From Kitagawia praeruptora (Eukaryota; Streptophyta; Magnoliopsida; Apiales; Apiaceae): a DNA stretch of 64,000 nucleotides. The position numbers and the translations under genes were made by a program. Shown here piece by piece: positions 45,094 through 57,176 of the stretch (position 1 is the first letter of the stretch; each line of letters begins with the position of its first letter). Under the pieces are notes generated by a model. That model had not been told where the DNA came from. It saw nothing but the letters and a program-made list of their open reading frames with translations, and made no database searches. The stretch lies in NCBI GenBank assembly GCA_037693485.1, contig CM075353.1:45036001-45100000 (forward strand), read 5' to 3'.

Positions 45094-46622
45094 CGATGAT
45101 ACCTCTTGTAAAACCATTTTCAAGTAAGAATTTGGAGAGAGTATCATATCATGTTCGAGGGGCTTGCTTGAGACCTTAGAGAGCTTTGAAGAGAAAGTAC
45201 ACAAAACCTTCAAATTCCTAGTCTTCGAACCCAGGGGGTTGTTCAATGTAGACTTCTTCTTCTAGATCTCCGTTCAAAATGCACTCTTCACATTCATCTG
45301 AAAAACCTTAAAGTTGGAGTGTGCAGCAAATGCTAAGAACATCCTGATTATTTCAAGCCTTGCAACTGGAGTATAGGTTTTATCATAATCAATTCCCTCT
45401 TCTTGAGAGTAACCCTTTGCTACCAATCGAGCCTTGTTCCTCGTAAATATACCATTTTCATCCAGTTTATTTCTAAACACCCATCTAGTTGCAATTATAG
45501 ATTTATCTTTTGGTCTTGGCACCAGCTTCCAAACTTTCTGCCTTTCGAACTGATTGAGTTCTTCCTGCATTGCAGTTACCCAATCTGGATCATCAAGAGC
45601 TTCATTAACCATTTTAGGTTCAATTTGAGATAAAAATCCTACAAAATTGCATTCATTCTGTGTTGCTCTTCTTGTTTGTACACCCGTGTCTGGTTCACCA
45701 ATGATCCGTTCAAAGGGATGTGCTTTACTCCATACCCTTTGTCTTGGCAGATTTGATCTTGATGATTCCCCAAGTTCATTATTGTGTTGAGTGTGGTGAC
45801 TAGTAGATCCAAAATCATTGTTTGCTCCCCCTGAGCTGTTGCTTTCAGAGTTTGATGAATCAGAGTTTAATGCATCATTAGCAGTAGATGCATTCTTTGA
45901 TGTTTCTTCACTTGATTGGGGTTCATTTTCATCATTCACTTGTTCCCCCTCAACATGTGCTGCAGTTTGATCTACTTGTATAGATTGAACAGTATAGTTT
46001 GAAAGAGTATCAGAATTTTGTTGATCAACATTTGTTTCTTCATTCTCAAATCTCAACTGGTCATGTTCATCAAAATCTTCAAGTCCTGTTATCTTCTTAT
46101 CATCAAAAGACACATGGATAGATTCCATGACCACTTTTGTTCTCAGATTGTAGACTTTGAATGCTTTTTTGGATAGTGGGTATCCAACAAAGATTCCTTC
46201 ATCAGCTTTTAAATCAAATTTGGAAAGCTGTTCTGGATGAGTCTTAAGAACAAAACACTTACATCCAAACACATGAAAGTACTTCAGGTTCGGCTTCTTA
46301 TTTTTCACCATCTCATATGGTGTTTTACCATGCTTGTTTATGAGTGTAGCATTTTGTGTGAAACAAGCAGCTTGCACAGCTTCAGCCCAGAAGTAAGTTG
46401 GCAGCTTTGCTTCATCAAGCATGGTCCTTGCAACTTCTACGAGAGTCCTGTTCTTTCTCTCTACTACTCCATTTTGTTGTGGAGTTCCAGGTGCAGAGAA
46501 TTCTTGCTTTATTCCATTTTCTTTACAAAACTCTTCCATGACTGCATTCTTGAACTCAGTGCCATTATCACTCCTTATGATTTTCACTGTATGCTTAGAT
46601 CCTTTGTCCAGTTGTCTGACAT
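45094..46622 (-). pseudogene. C2: copia integrase-RT fragment
   Basis: The minus strand carries an open frame (46644-45274; the copia part starts at 46622). It has integrase Asp and Glu motifs IIRSDNGTEFKN and NGVVERKNRTL, the copia GKTPYEM region, a Ser/Asn-rich linker, and RT from WVTAMQEELNQFERQKVW to MNVKSAF. A one-base loss at about 45275 stops the frame. The RT continues in another frame, with stops, through GLKQAPR to GIIDK at 45094, short of YVDD. The 5' pol, gag and LTRs are absent. It belongs to a different copia lineage from C1 and C3. The right end abuts the LARD LTR, so its missing half may lie beyond that element. Confidence 0.87.
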
Positions 46623-47624
46623 TGTAATAACCCGGATTTTTCAAGAAATGATTTTATTATTTCAATAATAATAATGTTTTCCTAAAATGAGGAGGAATTT
46701 TTTTTTTTTTTATTATTCAATTATTTTCTGTTAAGTGGAATCTGGTCCTCCTTTTTAAAATTTTATTGACCGAGTAGATATCTCGAGTCAATAGTTTATT
46801 CGAGCAAAGATTTAATTTGTGGAGTGTGGAATTATTTAGTAAAGATTTTATTATAAATTACTAAATAATTTAGAGATTTTAAAATCCGTAGAAATTGATT
46901 ATTTTAATTATTTGAGGATTTGTGGAAATTACTCGATTAATTTATAATATCGAGAATTTGAGATTTTACTAAAACAATAGTGTTTGTAGTATTTTTATAA
47001 AGTCCTGTACATTGTGATTTATGAATCACAATTATTATTTTTATGAGTTGTTTTTATAAATTATTAATAATTTGTAAAATGCATATCAATTTAGAAAATT
47101 TAGATTTAATTCTATTTCTTTCTCCGAAAATCTTTAAAAATATTCTAGTATTTAATTATGCTAGAAATTTTATTTTTTTCAAATTAGAGTTTTAACTCTA
47201 AATATTATTTTAAGTATGTAGTGATTAATTGTGTGGTTTTAAATGTTATTGGGCCCAAGGCCCATTAGGTTAACAGTAGAACACACACAGATACATACAA
47301 ACACACGCACAGCCGATTGAAACCACAAACACGCAGAGACAACACCTCGGGGAGAGAAAACATATCGGGTAGATAGAAAAGGGTGGGGGAATCAGTGGGT
47401 AAGAGAGAAAAGAGGAATTGGGGGTTAATTACATACATATATGTGCGTGTATAGTGTGTATTGCGTGAGGAGTGCTGCGGGGACGACCTGGTGGCGCGCG
47501 GAGGAGAGCAGCGGCTAGAGAAGGGTTGGCCAGCGGCGGCAGTGCAGTGGTGGTCGGTCAGATCAGGTGGTGGCCGCGACTGGGAGGAAGAACCAGTGAT
47601 GGGGGGAGTTGATTGTGAGATGGC

Positions 47625-47626
<2 letters not shown>

Positions 47627-47671
<45 letters not shown>
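47627..47671. repeat. (AG)n microsatellite
   Basis: About 22 AG units. The homologous site in the second LTR (56648-56671) has about 12. Confidence 0.9.
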
Positions 47672-47675
<4 letters not shown>

Positions 47676-48286
47676 TGAGAAAGAAAGATGGTGAAGATTG
47701 ATTTTCCGGTGGGTTGACTTTTGGGCGGATCGGATCGGAAACGAAAATGGTATATTTTCGTAGTTTATTAATTATTTAATTTTCATATTAAATTTGATGT
47801 AATTGCTATATATTGTTTAATTGTAGTTATTTAATTACTTAATTGTTGTAATATAATTAGTTTAAATGGTGAGATTATCATTGTGATTAAATTAGATTTA
47901 ATTGGTGAGAAGAATGTGTTAATTTTAATGATTAGATTAAATTCCGAGATTTAATTCGGAAGGTCTATACTTGTTGATGGTAATTATTGAGATTAGTTGT
48001 GGGCCCGGTTAAAGGTACGGGTTAGCGATTATTAAATGTTATTTTTTAGTTTCTAGTTAGCAATTATAATTGTTAATTGTTAAGTGCTAATTGTGATTGT
48101 CATACAATGCGTAGTTATATGAGTGGTAAATACTTATGTGCTAAATGGTATAAAGTGAGTCGTAGTATTTGATGACTTTACTAATTATGAATGTTATATG
48201 TTATTTAGTTTAACTGCGAGGAGTCGTAAAGAGATCATAAGTTCTAAATGTCAGTATTTAAGGACTTGTGTAATTCTCTTCGACTA

Positions 48287-48497
48287 GTTCCTCGGGCTTA
48301 CGAATATCAATGATTGATTGTCACAAGTATAATTAAAATGCTCAAGTGATATGATCATTGATATAGCGTAAGTAATAGTTAATGCTAGGGGTTGTTCCCT
48401 AGGGCTTACGAATATCAATAATTGATTGTCACGTGTATCATTAAAATGCGTGAGTGATGCGATTATTGATGTAGCGTAAGTAGTAGATAATGCTAAT
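48287..48497. repeat. 107-bp tandem duplication in the LTR
   Basis: Two diverged copies start at 48287 and 48394 and share GGCTTACGAATATCAAT and TAGCGTAAGTA. Each can fold because ATCAATGATTGATT lies opposite GATCATTGATAT. Confidence 0.75.
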
Positions 48498-51125
48498 ATA
48501 AGTTATTATGTGTTTACTGCATGTCGAGGCAGAATTTCTTATGTGCTAGGTGCCGCATGTCTGGGCGGGTACTTTTCTTACTTGTTTACTTTGCTGCAAG
48601 TTGAGGCAGCTTTATTTTTGCAAAAACAGGGTTGAATTGTATTTGAAGGGCTGTGCCCATAGTCCGATAAACGAATACTTCATGCCGAAATTTTCTAAAA
48701 ATCCCCTGCATTAAAATTTATTTAACACATTTAATATAAATGGTCTAGAGGCATGAAGTGGATGTTAATTGTTTACGTGAATATGTGCTAAGTGAATTAT
48801 TTTGGAGGTTAATTGCTGCTCCGATGATTATGTGCTAATTCGAGGATTAAATGTGTCTTGAAGATTAAATGGGTATTATGAGTCTTTATCGAGGATTAAG
48901 TATGTTTTGATGATTAAATATTAATTAAGTTGTCAAAGAATGTCAATGGTATTATAGTTGTGTATGTTAAGTGAAATTGATTAAGTGGTATGGTTTGGGG
49001 TGGTTAGCACCAGGAAATGTCCACTTTAAAAAGGGGACTCTTCCATGTCATTTTCTTTACTAAATGTGTTGTGTGTATTAAGTGGTATTAGAATAGTCAA
49101 CTATAGGGAGGACACCTATAGTTTGACTTTACGTGACTTAGTGGTAATTCTGAGTTGTGTCTACTCGAGATACGAGGTTGGACTGACACGTAATCGTAAC
49201 TATTTCAGTACCATTAGGGTATAATCAAGTGGAGCGACCTACATCAAAAAGGGAAGATCGAGGCGTCGTATAAAGAAAGGTAAACTACCTCCATGGAAAT
49301 GCTTGGACAAGGTGCGAAGGAATTATCCGCGATTTCTGTTTTCTGCTAAGGACCAGAGGCAAGTTTATTTATGCATACTCTATCGTTCAGAGTATCTGTG
49401 TTTTGAAATATATGAAATGTGTGGATTAGATTTAAATCCATAATCGCAAGTTTTCCCACTCTGTGCTTCCTCTTCAAAACCATACATTTCTAGCTTTGCT
49501 AATGTTATTAAGTTCTGCTTATGCAAATGGTCAAAACCCCATGACTTATAATATTGTCGATGGGCGGTGATGTTTTTATGATTATACCTTTTGATGTATA
49601 TGGTATATATTTATAAACTTTTAGTATTATGGAAGTGGACCATATATTATATGTATCGGAATAAGAAAGGCTCAGAGGGTAGAGCATGTATTGAGTTGTA
49701 TAACTTAGCCCGCGTGGCGGGGTTATTTTGTATTATATATTTTCGAAAACTCGGACAAAGCTTTTTAAAAGATATTTCGCAATAATTAACCTAAAGGCAA
49801 CATCACCAGCAAATCAGTGGTTATTTAATTAGTAAATACTTCTGAAGCATTTAAGGATTAAATAAACCTAATTCGTCTAATTAAATTTATTTAATTGGAT
49901 GAATATCATTTTCAAAACGTTTTCTTAAAATCGCTTTGTTCCGGAAGGATAACAAAGATATTCCCATGGTTATAAATTAAATATTTTCGTTTATAAATAT
50001 CAGGAATGATATTGATAAAATGTGAGTTGGATGTTTATTTGATTCAATGAATATTATTATAATATTCATTTAAAAAGGGATTTATTAATTGTTTATTTCT
50101 TATTGACCGAGAGTCAGAATTTTGAGATATAGAGATAGTCGTGGAAAGTCGGAGGGATTCCAGCGACCGATTATTATTCATTTTGAGGAATGTTATTTAC
50201 GAACATTAACTATAATTCCAGAAAGTATTAATTTCTTGGAAATGATTCGAGGATTATTATTTAAGTATTATCTCATTCATGGAATATTATTGAATATTTT
50301 CTCATACGAGCAACATTATTGAGTGTCAACTCATTCAAGGATTAGTATGTGAGTATTATCTCATTGGTGAAATAATTTTTTTTTAAAATATTCATTTAAA
50401 AAGGATCTATGTATGATTTACTACCTATTAACTGGGAATCAGTGTGAATATTTAACAAAGTGGTTAAAGTCCGAAAATGGTCGGAGGGGTAATAATGTGG
50501 TTTTGGTTAATATATTCCAAGGTTTATATTTGGGTGTTTTGGAGGTTATTAAAGACTTCAGTATTATTAATAAATATTATTCGAATATTTATTTTAATAA
50601 AAGATGATTAATTGGATTATCCTTTTTAAAAGGGATCATTAGGTAGTCATTGCCTAATGATTATTAAATTGTATAATCACTAAATTCTCGAGGATGATTC
50701 AAGAGTTATAAAATTCTAAGTGAAGGTTACTTAGGGACTTTCATAACTAGTAAAATATTATACTGTGATTCTACCGAAGCAAGTTTTCGAACCTATTTCT
50801 TGCTGATGTGTTATTATTGCTGATATGTATATGCTAAGTAGAAAAGCATGACTATTCTTGAAAGGTATATACTGTGATATTATTCTATATATATATATAT
50901 ATGCTAGTGGAAAGCATACTGATTGGGGGAAACATACTGTGATACTGGATTATGATTTGAGGAATGGCTTATAACTAGATATTGAATATTAGCTATGAGC
51001 CGGATTTAATAATTACCCTTAGCGAAGGGAATATGAATCGTATCTTTGTAAAAGACCGGGAGTCGGTATTTCGTATACTTTCGGAGATATATTCTCATAA
51101 ATATATCGAATAACCATTACTGTGT

Positions 51126-51312
51126 TTAATGAATATTATTTTGAATATTCATTTAAAGACTATTCATTTAATGAATATTATTTTCAAATATTCATTCGAG
51201 GTTTAATTATTAAGTGAATATTATTTTCGAATATTCACTTGAGAACTTAGGTATTATTGATTACTTTGTTAATTATGTATTTAATGAATATTCTTCGAAT
51301 ATTTATTAGATA
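51126..51312. repeat. Cluster of short AT-rich hairpins
   Basis: Four units of the form AATGAATATT-loop-AATATTCATT (for example 51128-51154 and 51222-51250). Each is a near-perfect inverted repeat with a 4-8 base loop, joined by short spacers. Confidence 0.7.
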
Positions 51313-53311
51313 CTTTTAAATTAGCTTTTTAAAGCGAATTATCTTATTCATCTTCGACCTTCAATAATTGTATGGAATATTTCTGAGACTTATTCTTATC
51401 AAGGAGAGGTTCCCAAAACTTTATTTTCCATTTAAATCAATCTTATAGGAAGATTTAAATGCTCGCTCAAAACTTCCAAAATATAAGGGAACCCTACTTG
51501 AGAGCTGTTATTTATTTTGTTTGACTGCCCGGTCATAAAGCTTTTGAAAGTATTATTTTCACTCGCTTCTTGATTCCTATACCTCAAGATGAGTCCTTTT
51601 GATTACTTCCTCAACACTCGAGGGGTGAGATTAATGGAACAAGTATATATCCATTAACAAGCTTCGGCTTTGGAGATATTGGTAAATTTTCCTTTCCAAC
51701 TAGATACGACTACTTTGTGGAGTCTTATCAACAAGTATTATACTTGGGGAAATGGGGACGAACTTTATGTTTCAAGGTTATGGATGTGAATTGAACTAGG
51801 AGACGCGTAAGTGGCCGAGTGGCGCCGGCCCAGCAATAGCCCAATCGTTGGCTGAGGAGTTCCAGAGGGCGGTAGACAAGTAAATCCGTCGGAGCTACCT
51901 TCTACATGTAGAGAATGACTGATGAGATGCATGACATACGACTGATCATCGTAAACGTCAGGGCATCTGGCGCGGCAATGCTCCCGTATTAGTTCATCTT
52001 TCAAAATTGGAAATCTTCTGCAACACCATCTATGTTGGCAGGATTAAAAAATGTTTGAAACAGGAATTGCAATATTTTCATGCAGTTTCCTCTTTTATGA
52101 TAAATGATAATATCTTGCTTATCTTTGGCTTAGCAGATATTCCCACGGAAAATATAATTTGAGTTACCTTGTAACTTCATCCTTTATCTTATAATTAATG
52201 ACTCTGTTGATACCTTACATAACATGATTTGTGATAAGGAGGTTTTTGATATTGGATCACCTTATAACTTCATCCTTTAAGTTATATGTTGATATTTTGC
52301 TTATATTCTATATAGCAGATATTTTACCGGAAAGGTTATATTGAACTATCTTACAACTTCATCTTTTACAATATACTAGCACTATGTTCATCAATGCATG
52401 GCATACAGTTTCAAAGATATTTTAGAACTGTTATTATATTGATGAGGTACAGTATCTTGATCTATCAAGTGTTTTGGTGGTATTGATATACATATACACA
52501 TATATTTTCAAGCTTGAGGATTATTGTTTTGGTACCTTATAAATGGTTAAGTTTACGCATGATGGAAGGCAACTAGGTAGCAGCATATTGAAAAGCTTTC
52601 TAAAAGATTATCAAAGCTATAGTATATACTATATTGCCAAGTCTGAAGATTTCCCCGTTATAATGAACTTAATCCGTTCATTGATGTTATTTTAAGCGCT
52701 ATACTTCCTCTATTGAAGTTTCGTGGTTAAATGTTTCAAGAATGATATTAAGTATAAGTTGAATATTGAAAAACCCAATGCATATAAAGGAATATTTTGT
52801 ATGTTGGGATATTTTGTTATAGTAGTACTTGCTGAGCAATTCTTTCGCTCATTCTTGTTTGTTTCAAATATTAACCTTTCAGAGGAAGGTAGTCGGTTGA
52901 GGCTTATCTGCATGGCTCAGAAGAAGCATGCAGTACGCCCTATGAAGATGATATGATCCAGAAAAGCTATAGCTGGAGTAAGTTATATGTAGGTACATTG
53001 ATGTGTAATATATATTACTTTGTACTGAGTAGTACTAGTTGCTGGTGTACTTCCCAACGAAGCTATACTAGTAGTATAAGATTTGTAAGACATAGTGCGA
53101 TGTAATAGAATGGATGTAATGAAGATGTAAAGATTTTAGTTCTGGTTTCTAGCCCTATGACCTAAAAGATGCTTGGTGGTTGGGGTCGCAGAGTTATATT
53201 TCAATTTTAATGATTACAGATGGTTTAATGTTGTTAAATAGGTAATTTGACATTGAGGATTTCCGCGTAGCTACTAAATCCTTGACCCCGGATTTGGGGG
53301 TGTTACAAAAA

Positions 53312-53329
53312 TGGTATCAGAGCTTAGGT
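53312..53329 (+). other. Primer-binding site of the LARD-like element
   Basis: TGGTATCAGAGCTTAGGT, four bases after the LTR. Initiator-Met tRNA type, as in chromoviruses and copia. Confidence 0.8.
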
Positions 53330-55633
53330 TATAGTAAACTAGAAACGAGAGTGAGTAGGAGTGTGTATAGTTATGTGAGAACGTCAGAACTCATGTAGAG
53401 TTCATGTTGGACTATTGGATATAGTACCAATGATTAAGTTCAGATTGGAAGGCTATGTCAAGGAATATGTTGATACAGACTTCACTTCTTGTGGTGATGA
53501 AAGTCTGCTAAAGGATTCCTAGAGACAAGTATTGGTTGGCGGGGGCATAGATCGCCCGAGACCCGAATTTAAGATGATTTTAGGGGATTCATGGAAACGG
53601 TTAAATATTCTCCGAACTATAGGAAATTTCAATATAATGATGAAGGATAGAAAGTTGGCATCTAGTATTGTGCCAAGGATGTGTTGAGAATGTACTCGTA
53701 CTGTTAAATTCCGAAAGGGAAGCAAAACAAGATCACTATGAAAGATTATTAGTCAAAGTTGCGGATGTTTGAACCCTCTCGAGCTTAATAGAGTTCGAGG
53801 TAATATTATGAATAGATTGATGGACAGACATCGATTGTTTCAATTGATTATAGAAGTAAAAAGGTGAAGATGGGATTGGTCAATAAAGAGGAGAGATGTT
53901 TTAAGAATCAAGACGGACTGAGAAAGTCTGAGAAAGACTAGTACGAAGGTTGTTATGCCAAAAAAAAAAGGATAAGCTTAAGTAGCACATGGAATTGTCA
54001 TGAGGACAGGAACGGGTGGTATAAAGACTGTTATAATGGTGACTGGATCTAAGTATGTATTTCCAGCAATGTTCCAGATTATCGCCCATTCGACATGTGG
54101 AATTCGTCGTTGCTAGGGGCGACACCGTATCGAAGTCTTCTCAAAGAATAGAACGCTTGCGTGAGATGCTTGCGCCGAGTTGAATAGAACTCCTTGCGAT
54201 TGTAAGTGTCTATGGTTGAATCTTTAGTGACTATTACGAGTCGACGATGACGTTGGTTATCGAGCACTTTAGAGTGTGCGTGGAAAAAAAAAGAGCGTTT
54301 GAATCGAACGATTGTCCGTCAGAGAAGCCGAAATAAAATGGCATCCGTAATGACCTTGGCAGCACCATCCCCATTTGGGAATCATTTTGATTATCTCCCC
54401 AATCTGAATTGTTTGACATCTCCCCATTTGTAAATTATGTTTATTACCTCCCCAATCTGTGAATTATTTTACACCTCCTCGTGCATAAATTATTTTGATT
54501 ACCCCCTATCTATGACCTATCTTGACGTCTCTCCAAGAGAGAATTTTTAATAAAGAATATACTCCCTCTTCGAAGTTGTTCTTTAATACTTGTGTTAAAC
54601 CATATTTAATGTCGATTGTGCCAGAAGCTGTCATTATTCCTACCTTCAGATTTCTGAAGCCCTGTTGAATGATGTTATTTCAAACTTCCACTTTCCTTCA
54701 ATAGTGGATGATTCTATGGTGGTATAGCACCACTTGCTTGTTGAATACCAGTATCTTTCTAGTTATCCTTTTCTTTGGAAATCACACCTTTGGAATCCGT
54801 TCAATTCAACTCCAAGGTGTCCCTTTGAGAATTAAGTGTCAAAATACGATAATTATTAACAGCTTGACTTTGAATTGCTTTCATACTTCTCAACTTCCAC
54901 TGAGACGAACAACCCTATACATATAGGGGCCACAAGGACTATCTGTCTATGTGATAGAAGTCTGATGGGACGCCATCACTTGTGAGTTGTGAAATACAAG
55001 AAGGCTAATTACCTTTAGTAATGTCTTAATTGAGACACGCAACGTGAGTTCTTATGATCATATTGATCTCTCAGTAAATTCTTTTATCTCAAATAAGGTT
55101 TACTTAACACTCATAACCTTATGATCATCAATGTATGACAATAGCCTTGATAGGACAACTATCTTTTTAAAGCCCCATAATTCTTGTTATCTCTAATGAA
55201 TTTCAAAGGGATGCCAACCAGGTCGGCCAAGTCATAAACTCGCTGATAGAAACTAGATTTGCAACGGAATTGCCAAGAGCTAGAGCGAACCCTAAGGCGA
55301 ATAGAATATCAGTGACGTATCAATAGAATTAGTTAGTTCTTTCCCTCTCAATGATATTATGTTAATGGAATTAGTGCATTCTCTCTCTCAAGGATATTAT
55401 GATAATCGAAAGATTGGTCAAGATATATGTGTGAAAGGAATAACATGCTAAGACTCCAGTGATAACTGTGTCAAATAGGGATCCTATGGTTGGATTGAGG
55501 TTTCGAAGAAGCTATTTACGTAGAGACACTATCTCCGGTTTGGCAGAACAAGTGTTGACGATGAAAGAGTTAAGGAATCCCAGTAGTGGCCTTAGCTGAT
55601 TCCGTGGACGGAATCCTTTTAAGGAGGGTAGAC
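53330..55633 (+). other. Non-coding interior of the LARD-like element
   Basis: No frame longer than about 75 codons and no gag, protease, RT or integrase motif. A series of CTCCCCA(AT/TT)TG(TG)AAT repeats lies at about 54365-54500. The polypurine tract lies at about 55618-55633. Confidence 0.65.
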
Positions 55634-56856
55634 TGTAATAACCCGAATTTTTCAAGAAATGATTTAATTATTTAAATAATAATAATGTTTTCCTAAAATG
55701 AGGAGGAATTTTTTTTTTAATTTTATTATTCAATTATTTAATTATTTTCTGTTAAGTGGAACCTGGTCCTCCTTTTTAAAATTTTATTGACCGAGTAGAT
55801 ATCTCGAGTCAATAGTTTATTCGAGCAAAGATTTAATTTGTGGAGTGTGGAATTATTTAGTAAAGATTTTATTATAAATTACTAAATAATTTAGAGATTT
55901 TAAAATCCGTAGAAATTGATTATTTTAATTATTTGAGGATTTGTGGAAATTACTCGATTAATTTATAATATCGAGAATTTGAGATTTTACTAAAACAATA
56001 GTGTTTGTAGTATTTTTATAAAGTCCTGTACATTGTGATTTATGAATCACAATTATTATTTTTATGAGTTGTTTTTATAAATTATTAATAATTTGTAAAA
56101 TGCATATCAATTTAGAAAATTTAGATTTAATTCTATTTCTTTCTCCGAAAATCTTTAAAAATATTCTAGTATTTAATTATGCTAGAAATTTTATTTTTTT
56201 CAAATTAGAGTTTTAACTCTAAATATTATTTTAAGTATGTAGTGATTAATTGTGTGGTTTTAAATGATATTGGGCCCAAGGCCCATTAGGTTAACAGTGG
56301 AACACACACAGATACATACAAACACACGCACAGCCGATTGAAACCACAAACACACAGAGACAACACCTCGGGGAGAGAAAACAGATGGGGTAGATAGAAA
56401 AGGGTGGGGGAATCAGTGGGTAAGAGAGAAAAGAGGAATTGGGGGTTAATTACATACATATATGTGCGTGTATAGTGTGTATTGTGTGAGGAGTGCTGCG
56501 GGGACGACCTGGTGGCGCGCGGAGGAGAGCAGCGGCTAGAGAAGGGTTGGCCAGCGGCGGCTGTGCAGTGGTGGTCGGTCAGATCAGGTGGTGGCCGCGA
56601 CTGGGAGGAAGAACCAGTGATGGGGGGAGTTGATTGTGAAATGGCGCAGAGAGAGAGAGAGAGAGAGAGATATGAGAAATAAAGATGGTGGAGATTGATT
56701 TTCCGGTGGGTTGACTTTTGGGCGGATCGGATCGGAAACGAAAATGGTATATTTTCTTAGTTTATTAATTATTTAATTTTTATATTAAATTTGATGTAAT
56801 TGCTATATATTGTTTAATTGTAGTTATTTAATTACTTAATTGTTGTAATTTAATTA
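55634..56856 (+). repeat. Start of the second LTR of the LARD-like element
   Basis: Matches 46623-47860 with few differences, including the GC-rich 47460-47690 region with the shorter AG tract. It is interrupted at a TA by the MITE; the remainder should lie beyond the window. Confidence 0.85.
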
Positions 56857-57176
56857 CTCCCTCTGTCCCATCCATTTCTTTACAATTTCCTTTTTGGGCC
56901 GTCCCACCATTTCTTTACATTACCCAAAATAGTAAGTTTTAACACTATTACACCCACTACTTCACTTATTTTAACAATACTTTACACTATTTCACCCACT
57001 ACTTAACTTATTTTAACAATAAAATCACTATTACACCCACTACTTCACTTATTTTAACAATAAAATCACTATTACACCCACTACCTCATTTATTTTAACA
57101 ATATTACACCCACTTTACACCCACTATCCTTGACCTCCGTGCCTAGCCGTCATGTAAAGAAACGGCTGGGACGGAG
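56857..57176. mobile_element. Stowaway-like MITE, cut by C3
   Basis: Starts TA/CTCCCTCTGTCCCATCC and ends GGCTGGGACGGAG. The TTTCTTTACA next to the left terminus is mirrored as TGTAAAGAAA at the right. The target TA is at 56855-56856. The interior has four copies of ACTATTACACCCACTACTTCACTTATTTTAACAATA-type units of about 44 bp. The last few bases of the right terminus are missing because C3 starts there. Confidence 0.75.

Larger units (their letters stand above)
46623..53307 (+). repeat. 5' LTR of the LARD-like element (6.7 kb)
   Basis: Starts TGTAATAACCCGG and ends GGGGGTGTTACA, followed by the primer site. It contains an (AG)n tract at 47627-47671, a 107-bp tandem duplication at 48287-48497, hairpin repeats at 51126-51312 and a GC-richer patch at 51780-52010. 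No convincing coding frame. Some of the length could be an unrecognised insertion. Confidence 0.65.
46623..56856 (+). mobile_element. LARD-like large non-coding LTR element
   Basis: 5' LTR 46623-53307 (6685 bp), primer site TGGTATCAGAGC at 53312, interior of 2.3 kb without gag or pol, polypurine tract AAGGAGGGTAGAC, and second LTR from 55634. The first 1.2 kb of both LTRs match with roughly 15-20 differences by eye. LTR start TGTAATAACCCG and the motif before the PPT (TTCCGTGGACGGAATCC) resemble Tekay/Del-type chromoviruses, so it is probably a non-coding derivative of one. The second LTR is cut at 56856 by a MITE. Full LTR length rests on the left copy only. Confidence 0.75.

Noticed and set aside
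47461..47694. 77-codon ORF in the LARD LTR, repeated at 56482-56682
   Set aside because: It ends in the (AG)n tract, changes length with it, and has no known motif. The GC-rich context alone makes it open.
51765..52004. 79-codon minus ORF in the GC-richer LTR patch
   Set aside because: No recognisable motif; kept only as a compositional observation.
53312..53329. tRNA-Met-like sequence
   Set aside because: Only the 3'-end complement is present; it is a primer-binding site, not a tRNA gene.
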